Shown here in pieces: positions 36,233 through 44,749 of a stretch of DNA of 64,000 nucleotides. The notes under the pieces were generated by a model, which worked only from the letters and a program-made list of their open reading frames with translations, was not told the origin of the DNA and ran no database searches. The stretch's first letter is position 1. Every line of letters starts with the position of its first letter. The translations under genes were made by a program, and so were the position numbers. The stretch is from Sinorhizobium kostiense. GTDB lineage: Bacteria; Pseudomonadota; Alphaproteobacteria; Rhizobiales; Rhizobiaceae. The stretch is taken from the NCBI RefSeq assembly GCF_017874595.1, contig NZ_JAGILA010000008.1:62001-126000 (forward strand). The letters are read 5' to 3'.

Positions 36233-36804
36233 GGGCGGACCTCCGGCGCTACAGCCTCGTCGAGCGGCGCATGGGTCGGCACATGGGGCGTCGGGTCGTC
36301 CATGCGGCCGGTCATGACGGCGATTTTCTTGATGATTTCCGAAATGCCCTGCAGCGCCAGCAGGATGAAGCCGGCGAGCAGGATGGCTTTGGCCGGCCAT
36401 ATGATCAGACCGCCGGCGCTGGAGGAGACCTCTCCCGAGAGATAGGACATGCGGACGTAGGGCACGAGGTAATAGACCATCAGCAGCACGAAAGGCATCA
36501 GGAAGAAGACGTGCCCGAAAAGGTCGATCCAATGCTGCACGCGCCGCGAGAACATGCCGTAGACGATATCGATACGGATGTGCTCGTTCTGGCTCAACGT
36601 GTAGGCGGCGGCAAGCATGAAGGCGCCGCCGAAGAGGTACCATTGCGCCTCGAGCCAGGCATTCGACGACATGTTGAATGCCTTCCGGATGACGGCGTTG
36701 CCGGCGCTGACGAGAACGGCGACGAGAATGAGCCAGGAGACCGCCTTGCCGATCCTCTCGGTTATGGCGTCTACCAGCCGGCTGAGGCCGAGTAATGGTT
36801 GCAT
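36229..36804 (-). CDS. TRAP transporter small permease (DctQ)
   Basis: A 191-residue protein with four transmembrane helices, at roughly 20-40, 55-72, 92-115 and 133-160. It carries the DctQ motif NAWLEAQWYLFGGAFMLAAAYTLSQNEHIRIDI. It associates with DctM in the membrane and is translationally coupled to it. It is read towards dctP, which is encoded on the other strand about 2 kb away. Confidence 0.93.
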   Translation of the reverse strand: MQPLLGLSRLVDAITERIGKAVSWLILVAVLVSAGNAVIRKAFNMSSNAWLEAQWYLFGGAFMLAAAYTLSQNEHIRIDIVYGMFSRRVQHWIDLFGHVFFLMPFVLLMVYYLVPYVRMSYLSGEVSSSAGGLIIWPAKAILLAGFILLALQGISEIIKKIAVMTGRMDDPTPHVPTHAPLDEAVAPEVRP

Positions 36805-37165
36805 CGAACTATCCCCGCAGTAGGTATTTTTCTTCTGCCAAGCACAGTCACAGTGCCGATTTCAAGGGTGCTTTCAAGCCCGCGCTTTCATTTTTCCGCA
36901 TTGCAGTTCAGGTGCACGGCCTTACCCCCTGGGCCAGCCCGTCCTCCGCAGCAGCTGCGCTGCAGCTGCGGAGGGTGGACCGGCCATCTCCCCCACTAGG
37001 GGGAGAATACAAGCGGCTTGCACCCCGATGCCAGAGGGGGTGCGGCGGAACCGCGATTCGGAAGCCGCGACATGTCCCTGAATCTTCAGCGGCAAGTAAG
37101 CGCGAAGGCCTTGAAACTGCCCTGAGTTTCGGGCTGGATGCTCGACGATTCTGGAGGAGAAGAAC
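36805..37165. other. Divergent region between dctQ and GH43 gene
   Basis: A 361-base gap with divergent promoters for dctQM and the GH43 gene and, in its middle, a family 1 repeat (36922-36984) followed by more repeat-like C-rich sequence. An ggaggag ribosome site precedes the GH43 ATG. No gene is seen. Confidence 0.55.
36922..36984. repeat. Palindromic repeat, family 1, variant with enlarged core
   Basis: Reverse-orientation copy. The central palindrome is longer than in the other copies (CTCCGCAGCAGCTGCG followed by CTGCAGCTGCGGAG). It ends in the GGTGGACCGG segment shared with the copies at 3252 and 46982. Confidence 0.8.
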
Positions 37166-38794
37166 ATGGCCGCGTCGATCCGCAATCCGATCCTGCCGGG
37201 CTTCAATCCCGACCCGTCGATCTGCCGGGTCGGTGACGACTATTACATCGCGACGTCCACCTTCGAATGGTATCCGGGTGTGCAGATCCACCATTCGCGC
37301 GACCTGGTGAAGTGGCGGCTCATCCGGCGTCCGCTCGAGCGCGCGAGCCAGCTCGACATGCGCGGCAATCCCGACAGTTGCGGCATCTGGGCGCCGTGCC
37401 TTTCCTATTGCGACGGCTTGTTCTGGCTCGTCTATACCGACGTCAAGCGCTTCGACGGCAACTTCAAGGACGCCCACAACTACATCGTCACGGCCGAATC
37501 AATCGAGGCGACCTGGTCCGATCCGGTCTATGTCAATTCGTCGGGCTTTGATCCTTCGCTCTTCCACGACGATGACGGTCGCAAGTGGTTCTTGAACATG
37601 CAGTGGAACCACCGGACAGAGAGTTTCGGCGGTGCGCCGAAGAGCCCGGCTTTCGACGGCATCCTGCTGCAGGAATGGGACGAGCGGACACGCAAGCTCA
37701 TCGGTCCCGTGAAGAACATTTTCGCCGGCAGTTCGCTCGGACTTGTCGAGGGGCCGCACCTCTTCAAGCGCGACGGCTGGTATTACCTCACGGTTGCCGA
37801 GGGCGGGACCGGTTACGACCACGCGGTGACGATGGCGCGGTCGCAGACTGTCGACGGGCCTTACGAGTTGCATCCGAACGTCCACCTCATCACCTCCAAG
37901 GACCATCCGGAGGCGCCGCTCCAGCGGGCCGGCCACGGACAATATGTCGAGACTCCGGACGGGCAGGCCTATCACACCCATCTTTGCGGACGGCCGCTGC
38001 CGCCGCATCGCCGCTCACCGCTCGGGCGCGAAACGGCGCTGCAGAAATGTGTCTGGCGCGACGATGGCTGGCTCTATCTCGAAAACGGCGGGGTCGTGCC
38101 CGAGGTGATCGTGCCGGCGCCGGTGACTGCGCAAGCCGTTCCTCTGCCGGCCTCGACGGAGACGGATTTCGACGATTCGGAGCTTCCGCCGGAGTTCCAG
38201 TGGCTGCGCACGCCGTTGCCGGAGCGGATCTTCTCGCTCACGCGGCGGGAAGGACACCTGCGCCTCTTCGGTCGCGAGAGCATCGGCAGCTGGTTCGAGC
38301 AGGCGCTGGTGGCAAGGCGCCAGGAGCATCATTCCTTCCGCGCGGAGACCGTGGTCGAGTTTGTGCCGCACACCTATCAGCAGGTCGCAGGGCTGACGCA
38401 TTATTACAACCGCCACAAGTTCCATGCGCTCGGCGTCACCTGGCACGAGACGCTCGGCCGCAGCGTGACGATCTTCTCTTGTCCCGGCGATTTCCCGCAT
38501 GGACGCCTGGCCTATCCGGCCGGGAGCGGCGTTCCGGTGCCCGAGGGGCCGGTCCATCTGGCGATGGAGATACGCCAGAACGATCTGCAGTTCTTCTGGC
38601 GGGCCTCGGCCGAGGAGGCATGGGCGGCGATCGGTCCGGTACTCGATGCGGGCGTGATCTCGGATGAGGGCGGACGCGGCGAGCACGGCTCCTTCACCGG
38701 CGCCTTTGCCGGCATGTTCGCCTTCGACACGTCCGGCAGCGCGATGCCCGCGGATTTCGATCGCTTCCGGTACGAAGCGCCGGTGGGTGAATAG
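37166..38794 (+). CDS. Glycoside hydrolase family 43 (xylosidase/arabinofuranosidase)
   Basis: A 542-residue enzyme with an N-terminal five-bladed propeller and a C-terminal beta-sandwich. The catalytic trio of the family is seen as D16 in PGFNPDPSIC, D129 in SSGFDPSLFHDDDG and E195 in GLVEGPHLFKRDGWYY. It should release xylose or arabinose from short plant oligosaccharides. No signal peptide is present, so it acts in the cytoplasm on imported sugars. It does not share an operon with the mannoside transporter; the neighbouring TRAP genes are divergent. The end is followed by a near-perfect 61-bp palindrome. Confidence 0.94.
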   Translation: MAASIRNPILPGFNPDPSICRVGDDYYIATSTFEWYPGVQIHHSRDLVKWRLIRRPLERASQLDMRGNPDSCGIWAPCLSYCDGLFWLVYTDVKRFDGNFKDAHNYIVTAESIEATWSDPVYVNSSGFDPSLFHDDDGRKWFLNMQWNHRTESFGGAPKSPAFDGILLQEWDERTRKLIGPVKNIFAGSSLGLVEGPHLFKRDGWYYLTVAEGGTGYDHAVTMARSQTVDGPYELHPNVHLITSKDHPEAPLQRAGHGQYVETPDGQAYHTHLCGRPLPPHRRSPLGRETALQKCVWRDDGWLYLENGGVVPEVIVPAPVTAQAVPLPASTETDFDDSELPPEFQWLRTPLPERIFSLTRREGHLRLFGRESIGSWFEQALVARRQEHHSFRAETVVEFVPHTYQQVAGLTHYYNRHKFHALGVTWHETLGRSVTIFSCPGDFPHGRLAYPAGSGVPVPEGPVHLAMEIRQNDLQFFWRASAEEAWAAIGPVLDAGVISDEGGRGEHGSFTGAFAGMFAFDTSGSAMPADFDRFRYEAPVGE

Positions 38795-38825
38795 CTTGTG
38801 TTGAGCGAGTGATGGAGCCAGCCTC

Positions 38826-38886
38826 ACCCCCTCTGGCCTGCCCGTCCTCCGCAGCTGCTGCGGAGGACGGGCAGGCCAGAGGGGGT
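38826..38886. repeat. 61-bp perfect palindrome of family 1 between convergent genes
   Basis: Thirty bases pair perfectly with the following thirty around a single central base. Core: CCTCCGCAGCTGCTGCGGAGG. It stands between the stops of the GH43 gene and znuA, where it could act as a two-way terminator. Confidence 0.95.
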
Positions 38887-38906
38887 AGCTGATACATGCG
38901 CCGGCG

Positions 38907-39926
38907 TCAGCTTCCAGAGGAGAGGCAGCCCTTCAGCGATGCCCCGATGCCTTCCATAAGCTGGAAGTAAAGGTCTGGCCCGGCATCGAGCGATCCGCCT
39001 TCCGGGTCCAGCGTACCGGATTTCGCTGGCGTACCCTCGATCACCACATTGACGAGCTTCGGTTCGAATTGCGGCTCGGCGAAGACGCAGGTGGCGCCGA
39101 GGTCCTCGATCTTGGCGTGGATCTGCGACAGCCGCTCCGCGCCGGGGAGCACCTCGGGGCTGACGGTGATCGAGCCGGCGACCCGCACATGATAGCGGTT
39201 CTCGAAATATTGATAGGCATCATGGAAGACGACGAAGGGCTTGTCCTTGATCGGCGCGATCGTCTCGGCAAGGCCTTTGTCCAGTGCCTCGACGCGCTCA
39301 TTGAATTTCTCGAGATTGGCCTCGTAGGCGGTGGCATTCGCCGGATCGACCGCGGCGAGCGTCGTCTTGATCTCATCAGCCATCGCCTTGGCGTTCATCG
39401 GGTCGAGCCACATATGCATGTCGAACTCGCCTTCGCCATGGTGATGCTCGTGGTCGTGCTCCGCCGCTTCCTTTTCTGCGGCGTGGTCATCATGCCCTTC
39501 ATGGCTGGCGTCTTCCCCGTGATGACCTTCTTCCTCATGGCCTTCGTGTCCGTCATCATGTGCTTCGAAGGCGCCGCCTTCCCGGAGCTTCAATTTCGCG
39601 ACTCCCGGTGCTTCGCCAAGCTCCACCACCTTCGCGCCGCCACCGAGTGCGTCGAGCGGCTTGTCGAGAAACGCCTCGAGCCCGTGGCCGACCCAGAACA
39701 CCACCTTTGCGGACTGCAGGGCGGCGGCATTCGAGGGTTTCATGCTGTAGGTATGCGGCGAGGCGCCGCCTTCGACGATCAGCGACGGCTCGCCAACACC
39801 CTGCATGATGGAGGCGACGATCGAGTGGATCGGTTTGATGGAAACGACGACGTTCGGGGCGTCCGCTAGAGACGGCGACGAGAAGAGGAGGGTGGATGCA
39901 AAGAGCAGGGCAGGCGTCGATTTCAT
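38907..39926 (-). CDS. znuA: Zinc ABC transporter substrate-binding protein ZnuA
   Basis: A 339-residue periplasmic cluster-9 binding protein with a signal peptide (cleavage near residue 21). Zinc ligands are expected at H34 (SIKPIHSIV), H58 (GGASPHTYSM) and the histidine of the FDMHMWLDP segment near 171. Between them is a His/Asp/Glu-rich loop (residues 123-163) that collects zinc, a ZnuA hallmark which distinguishes it from manganese-binding homologues. It is divergent from znuC-znuB-zur across a shared control region with two Zur-box-like repeats. Confidence 0.96.
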   Translation of the reverse strand: MKSTPALLFASTLLFSSPSLADAPNVVVSIKPIHSIVASIMQGVGEPSLIVEGGASPHTYSMKPSNAAALQSAKVVFWVGHGLEAFLDKPLDALGGGAKVVELGEAPGVAKLKLREGGAFEAHDDGHEGHEEEGHHGEDASHEGHDDHAAEKEAAEHDHEHHHGEGEFDMHMWLDPMNAKAMADEIKTTLAAVDPANATAYEANLEKFNERVEALDKGLAETIAPIKDKPFVVFHDAYQYFENRYHVRVAGSITVSPEVLPGAERLSQIHAKIEDLGATCVFAEPQFEPKLVNVVIEGTPAKSGTLDPEGGSLDAGPDLYFQLMEGIGASLKGCLSSGS

Positions 39927-39999
39927 CGGTGACTCCGGGCTTCAGTTTTTCAGCAGCCCCGCGGGTTTTGCGGGAGTGTTCTATTGCGTTGGACCATGG

Positions 40000-40014
40000 T
40001 GTAATGTTATTACA
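40000..40014. promoter_or_regulatory. zur: Zur-box-like inverted repeat 1
   Basis: TGTAATGTTATTACA is a perfect 6-base inverted repeat with a 3-base centre. It lies in the znuA/znuC divergent region and fits the TGTAATGTTAT...type Zur sites of alphaproteobacteria. Confidence 0.85.
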
Positions 40015-40021
40015 TCAATTG

Positions 40022-40036
40022 CGTTATGCTATAACG
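40022..40036. promoter_or_regulatory. zur: Zur-box-like inverted repeat 2
   Basis: CGTTATGCTATAACG is a second perfect 6-3-6 inverted repeat. Its centre is 22 bases (two helical turns) from that of the first, so two Zur dimers would bind the same DNA face and control both directions. Confidence 0.85.
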
Positions 40037-40076
40037 TGTGCGATAGCCAGAGGCAACCGTCGAAATCGGATTTTTT

Positions 40077-40985
40077 ATGCTGAACTTCCGCCCCCAGGAG
40101 AAGACGACACTCGTCAGATTGAGCAATGCCGGCGTGCGCCGCAATGGCCGTTGGCTCGTGCGCGGAGTCGACTTTTCGATCAGCCGCGGTGAGATCGTCA
40201 CGCTCATCGGCCCCAATGGTTCGGGTAAATCGACCACGGCCAAGACCGCGATCGGCGTCGTGAAGCCGGACGAGGGCAGTGTCGAACGCATGGCGGGCCT
40301 GAAGGTCGGCTATGTTCCGCAGAAGCTGTCGGTCGATTGGACCCTGCCGCTCACGGTCGAAAGGCTGATGACGCTGACGGGGGCGCTAAAAGCGCGAGAA
40401 ATCGAAGAGGCACTGGCCGCGACCGGGATGCTGCATATGGCGAAGGCGGAGGTGCAGCACCTTTCGGGCGGCGAGTTCCAGCGGGCGCTGCTGGCGCGGG
40501 CGATCGCCCGCAAGCCGGATCTGCTCGTACTCGACGAGCCGGTGCAGGGGGTCGATTTCTCCGGCGAGATCGCACTTTACGAACTCATCAAGCAGATCCG
40601 CAACCGCACCGGCTGCGGCATCCTGTTGATCTCGCATGATCTCCATATCGTCATGGCGGAAACCGATACGGTGGTCTGCCTGAATGGCCATGTCTGCTGT
40701 CGCGGCACGCCGCAAGCGGTCAGCCAAAGTCCGGAATATCTGAAGCTGTTCGGTCGCCGCGCCGCCGGTGCGCTTGCCGTCTACAGCCATCATCACGACC
40801 ACACGCACCTGCCGGACGGGCGGGTGCTGCATGCCGATGGCAGCATCGCCGAAAGCTGTTTCCCGGGAGACGGCCATCATCACCACGACGGGGCCGAGAA
40901 CGTCCACGATCACGACCCGGACTGCGGCTGTGGCCATCACGCGAGGCTGCACGGTTTCGGGCCATCGGAAAAGCGCGATGCTTGA
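40077..40985 (+). CDS. znuC: Zinc ABC transporter ATPase ZnuC
   Basis: A 302-residue ATPase with Walker A IGPNGSGKSTTAKTA, signature LSGGEFQRALLARAIA, Walker B LLVLDEPVQGVD and switch histidine LLISHDLHIVMAE. The last 65 or so residues form a His-rich tail (HHHDHTHLPDG, GDGHHHHDG, DHDPDCGCGHH) not found in enterobacterial ZnuC, which may bind zinc in the cytoplasm. It is read away from znuA and overlaps znuB by 8 bases (ATGCTTGA). The start ATG 40077 follows a T-run with only a weak ribosome site. Confidence 0.95.
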   Translation: MLNFRPQEKTTLVRLSNAGVRRNGRWLVRGVDFSISRGEIVTLIGPNGSGKSTTAKTAIGVVKPDEGSVERMAGLKVGYVPQKLSVDWTLPLTVERLMTLTGALKAREIEEALAATGMLHMAKAEVQHLSGGEFQRALLARAIARKPDLLVLDEPVQGVDFSGEIALYELIKQIRNRTGCGILLISHDLHIVMAETDTVVCLNGHVCCRGTPQAVSQSPEYLKLFGRRAAGALAVYSHHHDHTHLPDGRVLHADGSIAESCFPGDGHHHHDGAENVHDHDPDCGCGHHARLHGFGPSEKRDA

Positions 40986-41802
40986 CGATTTCTTCATTCG
41001 CGCGCTCGTTGCCGGCATCGGCATCGCCATGGTCGCCGGACCGCTCGGCTGCTTCGTGATCTGGCGGCGCATGGCCTATTTCGGCGACACGATGGCGCAT
41101 TCGGCACTGCTCGGCGTCGCGCTGTCGCTGCTTTTCGAGCTCAACCTGATGCTCAGCGTCTTCATCGTCGCGGCGGTCGTTTCGTTGCTTCTGCTTTTCC
41201 TGCAGAAGCGCGGCGCGCTGTCGACGGACGCATTGCTCGGCATCCTGTCGCATTCGGCGTTGTCGATCGGTCTCGTCATCGTCGCCTTCATGACTTGGGT
41301 CAGGATCGACCTTATCGGCTTTCTCTTCGGCGACATCCTCGCCGTTTCCAGGGGCGACATCGACATCATCTGGGGCGGCGGCATCCTGGTAATCTTCGCG
41401 CTCGTCTATCTGTGGCGGCCGCTGCTTGCTGCGACCGTCAATCCGGAACTCGCCGAGGCGGAGGGCCTGCAGCCGGAAAGGGTCCGGCTCTTCTTCATGC
41501 TGCTAATGGCGCTGGTGATCGCGATCGCCATGAAGATCGTCGGCATATTGCTGATTACCTCGCTTCTGATCATTCCCGCGGCGACCGCACGCCGCTTTGC
41601 CGCCTCGCCGGAGATCATGGCCGTGCTCGCCTCGCTGATCGGGGCGCTTGCGGTCGCAGGCGGTCTTTTCGGATCGCTCCACTGGGATACGCCATCGGGA
41701 CCGTCTATCGTCGTCGCGGCGCTCGCGCTTTTCGTGCTGAGTCTCCTGCCGGTCGGCCGGGGTCTTCGGGCGTCAGAGTCTTTGCGCGGAGGACAGAATT
41801 GA
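40978..41802 (+). CDS. znuB: Zinc ABC transporter permease ZnuB
   Basis: A 274-residue membrane permease of the ABC-3 family, with about eight hydrophobic segments. It opens FFIRALVAGIGIAMVAGPLGCFVIWRRMAYFGDTMAHSALLGVAL, which contains the family ATPase-contact and GDT(M/L)AHSALLG motif. The ATG lies within the znuC 3' end, and its stop overlaps the zur start (TGATG), so the three genes are translationally coupled. Confidence 0.95.
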   Translation: MLDDFFIRALVAGIGIAMVAGPLGCFVIWRRMAYFGDTMAHSALLGVALSLLFELNLMLSVFIVAAVVSLLLLFLQKRGALSTDALLGILSHSALSIGLVIVAFMTWVRIDLIGFLFGDILAVSRGDIDIIWGGGILVIFALVYLWRPLLAATVNPELAEAEGLQPERVRLFFMLLMALVIAIAMKIVGILLITSLLIIPAATARRFAASPEIMAVLASLIGALAVAGGLFGSLHWDTPSGPSIVVAALALFVLSLLPVGRGLRASESLRGGQN

Positions 41803-42197
41803 TGGGCATGCCCCAACTGACGAGAAACCAGTCGCTGGTCCTGGGGGCTCTCTCCCACTCCGAGGGGCCGATGAGCGCCTATACGATTCTCGACAAGCTC
41901 AGGGACCAGGGCGTTCGCGCGCCGTTGCAGGTCTATCGGGCGCTCGACAAGCTGCTTGAATATGGCCTCGTCCACCGGCTCGAAAGCATCAACGCCTTCG
42001 TCGCCTGCACCTGCCCGCACGAGCACGAACACGACCACGGCGTCACCGCCTTCACCATCTGCGAGGGCTGCGGTCAGGTGACGGAGTTCCACGACGAGGC
42101 GATCGAACAGCGCCTCGCGGTGCTGGTGCGCGGGCAGAGCTTCAAGACCGAGAAGACAACGATCGAAATCCGCGGGCATTGCAAGAGTTGCGGGTAA
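41802..42197 (+). CDS. zur: Zinc uptake regulator Zur (Fur family)
   Basis: A 131-residue Fur-family repressor. The winged-helix N-terminal domain (NQSLVLGALSHSEGPMSAYTILDKL, PLQVYRALDKLLEYGLVHRLES) is followed by a metal-binding domain with CTCPHEHEHDHG, the CEGCG structural site and the C-terminal CKSCG. With zinc bound it should repress znuA and znuCB-zur through the two boxes at 40000-40036. The TGATG overlap with znuB favours ATG 41802; ATG 41808 is a fallback. Confidence 0.94.
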   Translation: MGMPQLTRNQSLVLGALSHSEGPMSAYTILDKLRDQGVRAPLQVYRALDKLLEYGLVHRLESINAFVACTCPHEHEHDHGVTAFTICEGCGQVTEFHDEAIEQRLAVLVRGQSFKTEKTTIEIRGHCKSCG

Positions 42198-42220
42198 GGC
42201 GGGGCTGCGTCGCCGTATCT

Positions 42221-42256
42221 ACCCCCTCTGCCCTGCCGGGCATCTCCAAGGGGGTG
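42221..42256. repeat. Fragment of palindromic repeat family 1
   Basis: ACCCCCTCTGCCCTGCCGGGC... followed by CAAGGGGGT resembles the outer arms of the 61-bp palindrome with the core lost. It lies between the convergent ends of zur and the carbonic-anhydrase-like gene. Confidence 0.55.
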
Positions 42257-42285
42257 AACGGGGCGCGTACCTCGTCCAGGAAAAC

Positions 42286-42816
42286 TCAATCGAGCCTTCT
42301 CAGCTGCGCGGCATAATGCTGCCAGTTCCTCACATAATGTTCTGCCGAGCGTCTCAGCCCCTCGACGGCGGCGTCGTCGAGTGTGCGGATCGCCTTGGCA
42401 GGCGCTCCGACGATCAGCGAATTGTCGGGAAACTCCTTGCCTTCCGTGACGAGCGCATTGGCGCCGACGAGGCAGTTGCGGCCGATCTTCGCACCGTTCA
42501 GCAAGGTTGCGCCCATGCCGATCAGCGAATTGTCGCCGATGGTGCAGCCATGCACGATCGCCCGATGGCCGATGGTGCAGCCTTCGCCGATCGTCACCGG
42601 AAAGCCGGGGTCGACGTGAATGATCACCGCCTCCTGAATGTTGGTGCGCGGGCCGATCCGGATCGGCTCGTTGTCGCCGCGCAAGGTCGCTCCGAACCAG
42701 ATGCCGACATCGTCGCCGATCTCCACCTGCCCGATCAGGTTGGCGTCGGGCGCGATCCAGTAGCGGCCTTCGAGCGGTGTGGTCGGCTGTTGCGGTCCGA
42801 GGGCATAACGTGGCAT
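42286..42816 (-). CDS. Gamma-carbonic-anhydrase-like hexapeptide protein (YrdA/PaaY type)
   Basis: A 176-residue left-handed beta-helix protein built of hexapeptide repeats. The metal-binding histidines of the gamma-class are placed in EAVIIHVDPG and TIGHRAIVHGCTIG. It forms trimers in its family. Activity as carbonic anhydrase is possible but often low in this subgroup. It is read towards zur and precedes the FAH-family gene's end by 67 bases on the same strand. Confidence 0.9.
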   Translation of the reverse strand: MPRYALGPQQPTTPLEGRYWIAPDANLIGQVEIGDDVGIWFGATLRGDNEPIRIGPRTNIQEAVIIHVDPGFPVTIGEGCTIGHRAIVHGCTIGDNSLIGMGATLLNGAKIGRNCLVGANALVTEGKEFPDNSLIVGAPAKAIRTLDDAAVEGLRRSAEHYVRNWQHYAAQLRRLD

Positions 42817-42883
42817 TCCGGCTTCCTTCTGCTTGCGGTAGGCGCGTACGACCGATACTGGCCGTACCGATCCAATTACCCTA

Positions 42884-43570
42884 TCACACGACTTGGACCG
42901 TTAGGACCGCGACGCCGTCGACGCCACAGGTGACGAGGTCGCCGCGCGCGACCGGCCCCACGCCGGAGGGCGTCCCTGTCATGATGACGTCGCCGGGCGC
43001 CAGAGTGAAGAGGCGCGAGAGCTCCGCCACGATCTCCGGCACCGACCAGATCATCTGCGCCAGATCGCCTCCCTGGCGCATCTCGCCATTGACCTTCAGC
43101 CAAATCCCGCCGTTTACCGGATGGCCGATCGTCGTTGCCGGAACGAGCGCCGAAATCGGGGCGGAATGTGCGAAGGCCTTGGCGGCCGTCCAGGGCTTTC
43201 CCGCCTTCTTGGCCTCCGCCTGCAGGTCGCGGCGGGTGAAATCGATACCGACGCCATAGCCGTAGACGTGGTCGAGCGCCGCTTCGAGCGGAATGTCCGT
43301 GCCGCCGCTCCGCAGCGCCACCACCAGCTCCACCTCGTGGTGCACGTCCGAGGAGCGCGGCGGATAGGGGAAGTCCTTGCCGGGCGGCAGCAGATCGTCG
43401 GCGTTCTTCTGAAAGAAGAAGGGCGGCTCGCGATCGGGATCGTGGCCCATTTCGCGGGCGTGAGCGGCATAGTTGCGGCCGACGCAATAGACCCGCCGCA
43501 CCGGAAAGCTCGCACGGCTTCCAGCGACCGGCAGCAGGACGGGCGGGGAGGGTGGTATGACCGTTTCCAT
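42884..43570 (-). CDS. Fumarylacetoacetate hydrolase (FAH) family protein
   Basis: A 228-residue FAH-fold enzyme, the short type that includes acylpyruvate hydrolases and oxaloacetate decarboxylases. Conserved segments are [30 protein letters not shown], the metal-binding [11 protein letters not shown] with E...E...D, and the closing [18 protein letters not shown]. The start is uncertain between ATG 43570 and ATG 43588; 43570 has a ggag at the better distance. The upstream frame crosses a RIME-like repeat. The substrate is unknown. Confidence 0.88.
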   Translation of the reverse strand: METVIPPSPPVLLPVAGSRASFPVRRVYCVGRNYAAHAREMGHDPDREPPFFFQKNADDLLPPGKDFPYPPRSSDVHHEVELVVALRSGGTDIPLEAALDHVYGYGVGIDFTRRDLQAEAKKAGKPWTAAKAFAHSAPISALVPATTIGHPVNGGIWLKVNGEMRQGGDLAQMIWSVPEIVAELSRLFTLAPGDVIMTGTPSGVGPVARGDLVTCGVDGVAVLTVQVV

Positions 43571-43609
43571 GATCGTCCGGTTCTCCATCTCCGGTTCTTT
43601 AGCGGATCG

Positions 43610-43687
43610 GCTCGACAATCGGAACCGATCTTCGGAAGGCACTACTTGCAGCGTCCTTGGTGCGTCCCGAAGGACGCACGGCGCTGT
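43610..43687. repeat. Decayed RIME-like repeat
   Basis: The second palindrome is clear: GTGCGTCC-CGAA-GGACGCAC (43660-43679) inside GCAGCG...CGCTGT arms. A worn first palindrome (AATCGGAACCGAT, ttcggaaggc) precedes it. The layout matches the full copy at 20477-20578. Confidence 0.7.
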
Positions 43688-43889
43688 AGTCGCGCAAAAT
43701 CGCTGCCGCAACCTCGGTCGAAGCGGGATCGCGAGACTTGCAGGGTACAGGCAGCCGAAAAAAACGAAACGCTACGGCACCTTGCGGTGCCGCAGGGGCG
43801 TGGGTGCCGTAGCGAATCTCAGGAGGGAAATTAGCAGCAGACCGCTGCAATGGGGAAAATTATGCGCAGGTCATCTGCGATCGCCGCAC

Positions 43890-44096
43890 TCAGGCGCAGC
43901 GTGCATAGGCTTCAAGTTGGTCGCGGGTCAGGAAGCGGCCATCGGAACGCGAATTGAGTTCCGGGTGGCTGTATTCGAGGCTTGGCACATCGGGAAGTTC
44001 AAGGGCCTGGCGTACAGTCATGATGCCGAGGTCCTTGCGGCCCGTTTCGCGCTTGACGCTCACTTCGACGATGCGACGGAGATTGCGTTCGCTCAT
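43890..44096 (-). CDS. Small hypothetical protein
   Basis: A 68-residue protein beginning MSERNLRRIVEVSVKRETGRKDLGIMTVRQALELP and ending DQLEAYARCA. It has a basic N-terminus, no hydrophobic segment and a gggagaga ribosome site before the ATG. Family not recognised. Codon use is like that of neighbouring genes, so it is probably real. Confidence 0.6.
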   Translation of the reverse strand: MSERNLRRIVEVSVKRETGRKDLGIMTVRQALELPDVPSLEYSHPELNSRSDGRFLTRDQLEAYARCA

Positions 44097-44509
44097 TGTG
44101 TCTCTCCCGTATTATTTTTTGTTGTCCCTTTTGATGCGGAGTTAAGCACCCAGAAGTTGTTTTTTATGAGGCACCTCAGGACTATAGAGTCCATAAATGA
44201 AGGTTTTACGACGGAAATTCGACGCTTTCGCGGAGATTTATGCCACGGCTCGTTCGGGCTCTGAGAAACCGCGGCCACGAACGAAGTAAATGCTCGTCGG
44301 ATTGCGACATCGCTTATATTAGAAAGCGCCCTTCGCTTCAAGCGAATGCCTCGGCGGCGATGTTTAATACTATTTATGAGGCCGCCATTTGTAATACAAA
44401 TGGGCCGTCTTGCCGTTTCCGCGCTGTCAATGGAAAGGTTTTGCAGACAATACCGGCTTGTCGTGCAAGGATGCTGAACGCTGCCGTCCAAGGCCTGGGG
44501 CTGCCGACT
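44097..44509. other. AT-rich non-coding stretch
   Basis: A 413-base gap of visibly lower GC than the rest of the window (for example 44101-44180 and 44310-44400). No coding frame of typical composition is found on either strand. It should contain the promoter of the 68-residue gene; a recently acquired or regulatory segment is possible. Confidence 0.5.
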
Positions 44510-44749
44510 TCAATGCGCCGTCAGATGCGCTTCCTTGGCGGCGAACATGAAGAGCCTCCGCGCCTCGTCGGGCGTCCGCCGGCCGGCAATGGCAGCTCGG
44601 CAGGCGCTGCGGGCCGCCACATAATAGGGGCCGCGATGCGGCCACTGGCCCGCCAGGCACGCGAGCGCATCGGACGGTCCCATGACCTTGCGCACGTCTC
44701 CGCCGTCCAATCCCAGCTCGATAGGATGACTCCACAATACTTGATGCAT
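44510..44749 (-). CDS. DUF982 family protein
   Basis: A 79-residue protein matching the rhizobial DUF982 pattern: VLWSHPIELGL at the start, RKVMGPSDALACLAGQWP in the middle, then YYVAARSACRAAIAGRRTPDEARRLFMFAAKEAHL. The family is expanded in Rhizobiales and has no known function. A strong aggagg ribosome site precedes the ATG. It stands alone between AT-rich and orphan sequence. Confidence 0.88.
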   Translation of the reverse strand: MHQVLWSHPIELGLDGGDVRKVMGPSDALACLAGQWPHRGPYYVAARSACRAAIAGRRTPDEARRLFMFAAKEAHLTAH

